From contig JBJTUF010000247.1 of the NCBI GenBank assembly GCA_046080565.1, positions 1 through 25,077 of the forward strand: a stretch of DNA of 25,077 nucleotides, read 5' to 3'. A program made the position numbers and the translations under genes. Shown here piece after piece: positions 23,922 to 25,077 of this stretch; the stretch's first letter is position 1; each line of letters begins with the position of its first letter. A model generated the notes under the pieces. That model saw nothing but the letters and a program-made list of their open reading frames with translations. It did no database searches and was not told the DNA's origin. The stretch comes from Cuspidothrix sp046080565 (lineage in GTDB: Bacteria; Cyanobacteriota; Cyanobacteriia; Cyanobacteriales; Nostocaceae).

Positions 23922-23949
23922 GGCGTTACCATTTTAAATTGGTAACGCC
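23922..23949. terminator. Bidirectional stem-loop between lipase and glyQ
   Basis: GGCGTTACCA (23922-23931) and TGGTAACGCC (23940-23949) pair perfectly around an 8-base AT loop. It sits 40 bp after the lipase stop and 12 bp beyond the glyQ stop on the other strand. A short T-rich stretch on the right (TATTTTTA) helps rightward termination. Confidence 0.7.
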
Positions 23950-23960
23950 AACTCCTATTT

Positions 23961-24845
23961 TTATCCGATAGCAACAGTATTCCTCAGCAATGGAAATCCC
24001 AGTTTCTCCCGTTGCTCAACATATAAATGAGCCACCTTCCTCGCCAAATGCCGAATTCTTGTAATATAACGAGTCCGTTCCGTCACAGAAATTACACCCC
24101 TCGCATCCAGCAAATTAAAAGCATGAGAACACTTAATTACATAGTCCAAACTTGGTAAAACCAACCCTCTTTCAGTTAACTGAGTAGCTTCCTGCTCATA
24201 TAAACCAAACAAAGTCAGCAACATCTCAGGATTCGACGCTTCAAAATTATAAGTACACTGCTCAATCTCACCCTGAAGATGAACATCTCCATAACTAATA
24301 TCATCCGTCCATTGGATTTTAGTAATAGCCTCCACCTGTTGAAGATACATTACCAAGCGCTCCAAACCATAGGTAATCTCAATAGACACAGGACGGCAAT
24401 CAATACCCCCACACTGCTGAAAATAAGTAAACTGAGTAATTTCCATCCCGTCCAACCATACTTCCCAGCCAGTACCCCAAGCACCCACCGTCGCATCTTC
24501 CCAATTATCCTCCACAAAACGAATATCATGATCTTCAGGACAAATTCCCAAAGCCCTCAAGGAATCAAGATAAATCTCCTGAATATTATCCGGTGACGGC
24601 TTAATTAACACCTGATATTGATAGTAATGCTGAAAGCGATTCGGATTTTCCCCATAACGCCCATCAGTCGGACGACGACAAGGTTCAACATAAGCCACAG
24701 ACCAAGGCTCAGGACCCAAAGCCCTTAAAAAAGTATGAGGATTCTTCGTACCCGCCCCCTTCTCCATATCATAAGGCTGGGCAATCAAGCAACCACGCTC
24801 ACCCCAAAACTGATGTAAAACCGCTATCACTGACTGAAAATTCAC
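23961..24845 (-). CDS. glyQ: Glycyl-tRNA synthetase alpha subunit
   Basis: A 294-residue catalytic subunit of the bacterial alpha2beta2 glycyl-tRNA synthetase. It activates glycine with ATP and charges tRNA-Gly. Hallmarks are AQPYDMEKGAGTKNPHTFLRALGPEP (22-47), RRPTDGRYGENPNRFQHYYQ, IRFVEDNWEDATVGAWGTGWEVWLDGMEITQFTYFQQ, and the C-terminal NLLDARGVISVTERTRYITRIR, all closely matching E. coli GlyQ. The start is GTG at 24845, supported by the strong Shine-Dalgarno AGGAAGAGG just upstream. The beta subunit glyS is not in the window, so in this genome it is encoded elsewhere. Confidence 0.97.
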   Translation of the reverse strand: MNFQSVIAVLHQFWGERGCLIAQPYDMEKGAGTKNPHTFLRALGPEPWSVAYVEPCRRPTDGRYGENPNRFQHYYQYQVLIKPSPDNIQEIYLDSLRALGICPEDHDIRFVEDNWEDATVGAWGTGWEVWLDGMEITQFTYFQQCGGIDCRPVSIEITYGLERLVMYLQQVEAITKIQWTDDISYGDVHLQGEIEQCTYNFEASNPEMLLTLFGLYEQEATQLTERGLVLPSLDYVIKCSHAFNLLDARGVISVTERTRYITRIRHLARKVAHLYVEQREKLGFPLLRNTVAIG

Positions 24846-24957
24846 TATCTACCTCTTCCTTAAGTCAACAATGTCTAACCCATTGTGGACTAAACCCAGC
24901 ATTATGAGCAGGTTGCAAGCAAATAAAAATCCACTCAAAAAAATATCAAAAAAGTAG

Positions 24958-24986
24958 TTGACAATCCAAAAGAGGTTCGCTATATT
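24958..24986 (+). promoter_or_regulatory. Near-consensus sigma-70 promoter firing off the right edge
   Basis: TTGACA (24958-24963), exactly 17 bp, TATATT (24981-24986). This is the best promoter in the window, on the plus strand, and divergent from glyQ. The 91 bp that follow (to 25077) have no start codon with Shine-Dalgarno and contain a G/C-rich segment ending in GCGCACCGAACCTTGAAAA, a pattern that suggests the leader of a stable RNA, possibly an rRNA operon. That identity is inference. Confidence 0.65.
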
Positions 24987-25077
24987 AAATAAGTGCCTGA
25001 AGCGAAGCGGAAAGAAGCAACGCGGAGAGCGCACCGAACCTTGAAAATATTATAGTTTGAAAGACAGTATACAACAA

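Noticed and set aside
24849..25034. Leftward 61-codon open frame upstream of glyQ
   Set aside because: It runs antisense through the strong promoter and the putative stable RNA leader and has no Shine-Dalgarno; its hydrophobic composition follows from AT-rich DNA.

Overview
The window looks like chromosomal DNA of a filamentous, probably heterocyst-forming cyanobacterium (Nostocales type). It is AT-rich and carries ten copies of the cyanobacterial octamer GCGATCGC (HIP1), starting at 601, 6347, 6719, 13423, 14922, 17232, 19839, 20820, 21310 and 21763. It also has short tandem 7-mers of the GGCAAGA type, several families of palindromic repeats, and genes typical of the group: tocopherol cyclase, DUF1823, DUF4079, a J-TPR-WD40 fusion and split glycyl-tRNA synthetase. 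No phage, CRISPR array or intact insertion sequence was seen.

Layout. 193-4307: a rightward pair of envelope genes, an OmpA-type peptidoglycan-binding protein that lacks a visible signal peptide and a large secreted lamin-tail protein. 4308-4964: a repeat-rich spacer with a terminator-like palindrome, two tandem copies of a 93-bp miniature transposable element, and a CIRCE operator (the HrcA heat-shock repressor site) in front of a small unknown gene at 4965-5318. That gene converges, with 2 bp between stop codons, on an ATP-grasp ligase resembling the ATP-grasp part of cyanophycin synthetase. 6641-12001: a small hypothetical, an M3 oligopeptidase (leftward), a secreted dienelactone-hydrolase-like protein, a DUF1823 protein and class I DAHP synthase, the entry step to aromatic amino acids and tocopherol. 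12169-15613: tRNA-Arg(CCU) and tocopherol cyclase (leftward), the J-TPR-WD40 protein (rightward) and an M50-type membrane metalloprotease (leftward). 15769-18423: three small unknown proteins and the translation-associated ATPase YchF. 18990-23882: TspO, a ComEC-family DNA-uptake channel, a DUF4079 membrane protein and a class 3 lipase. 23961-24845: glyQ. The right edge carries a near-consensus promoter (TTGACA-N17-TATATT) firing out of the window, probably into a stable RNA, possibly an rRNA operon.

Most genes are housekeeping and appear to be transcribed singly. DAHP synthase and tocopherol cyclase both belong to chorismate-derived metabolism but are on opposite strands with a tRNA between them, so an operon link is not indicated. 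The strongest new observations are the CIRCE operator in front of a gene that is not a chaperonin; a four-copy family of 93-bp elements, each with a perfect 5-bp target duplication, one of them inserted inside another palindromic repeat; and a ComEC protein whose channel motif and beta-lactamase-like metal site are both altered.
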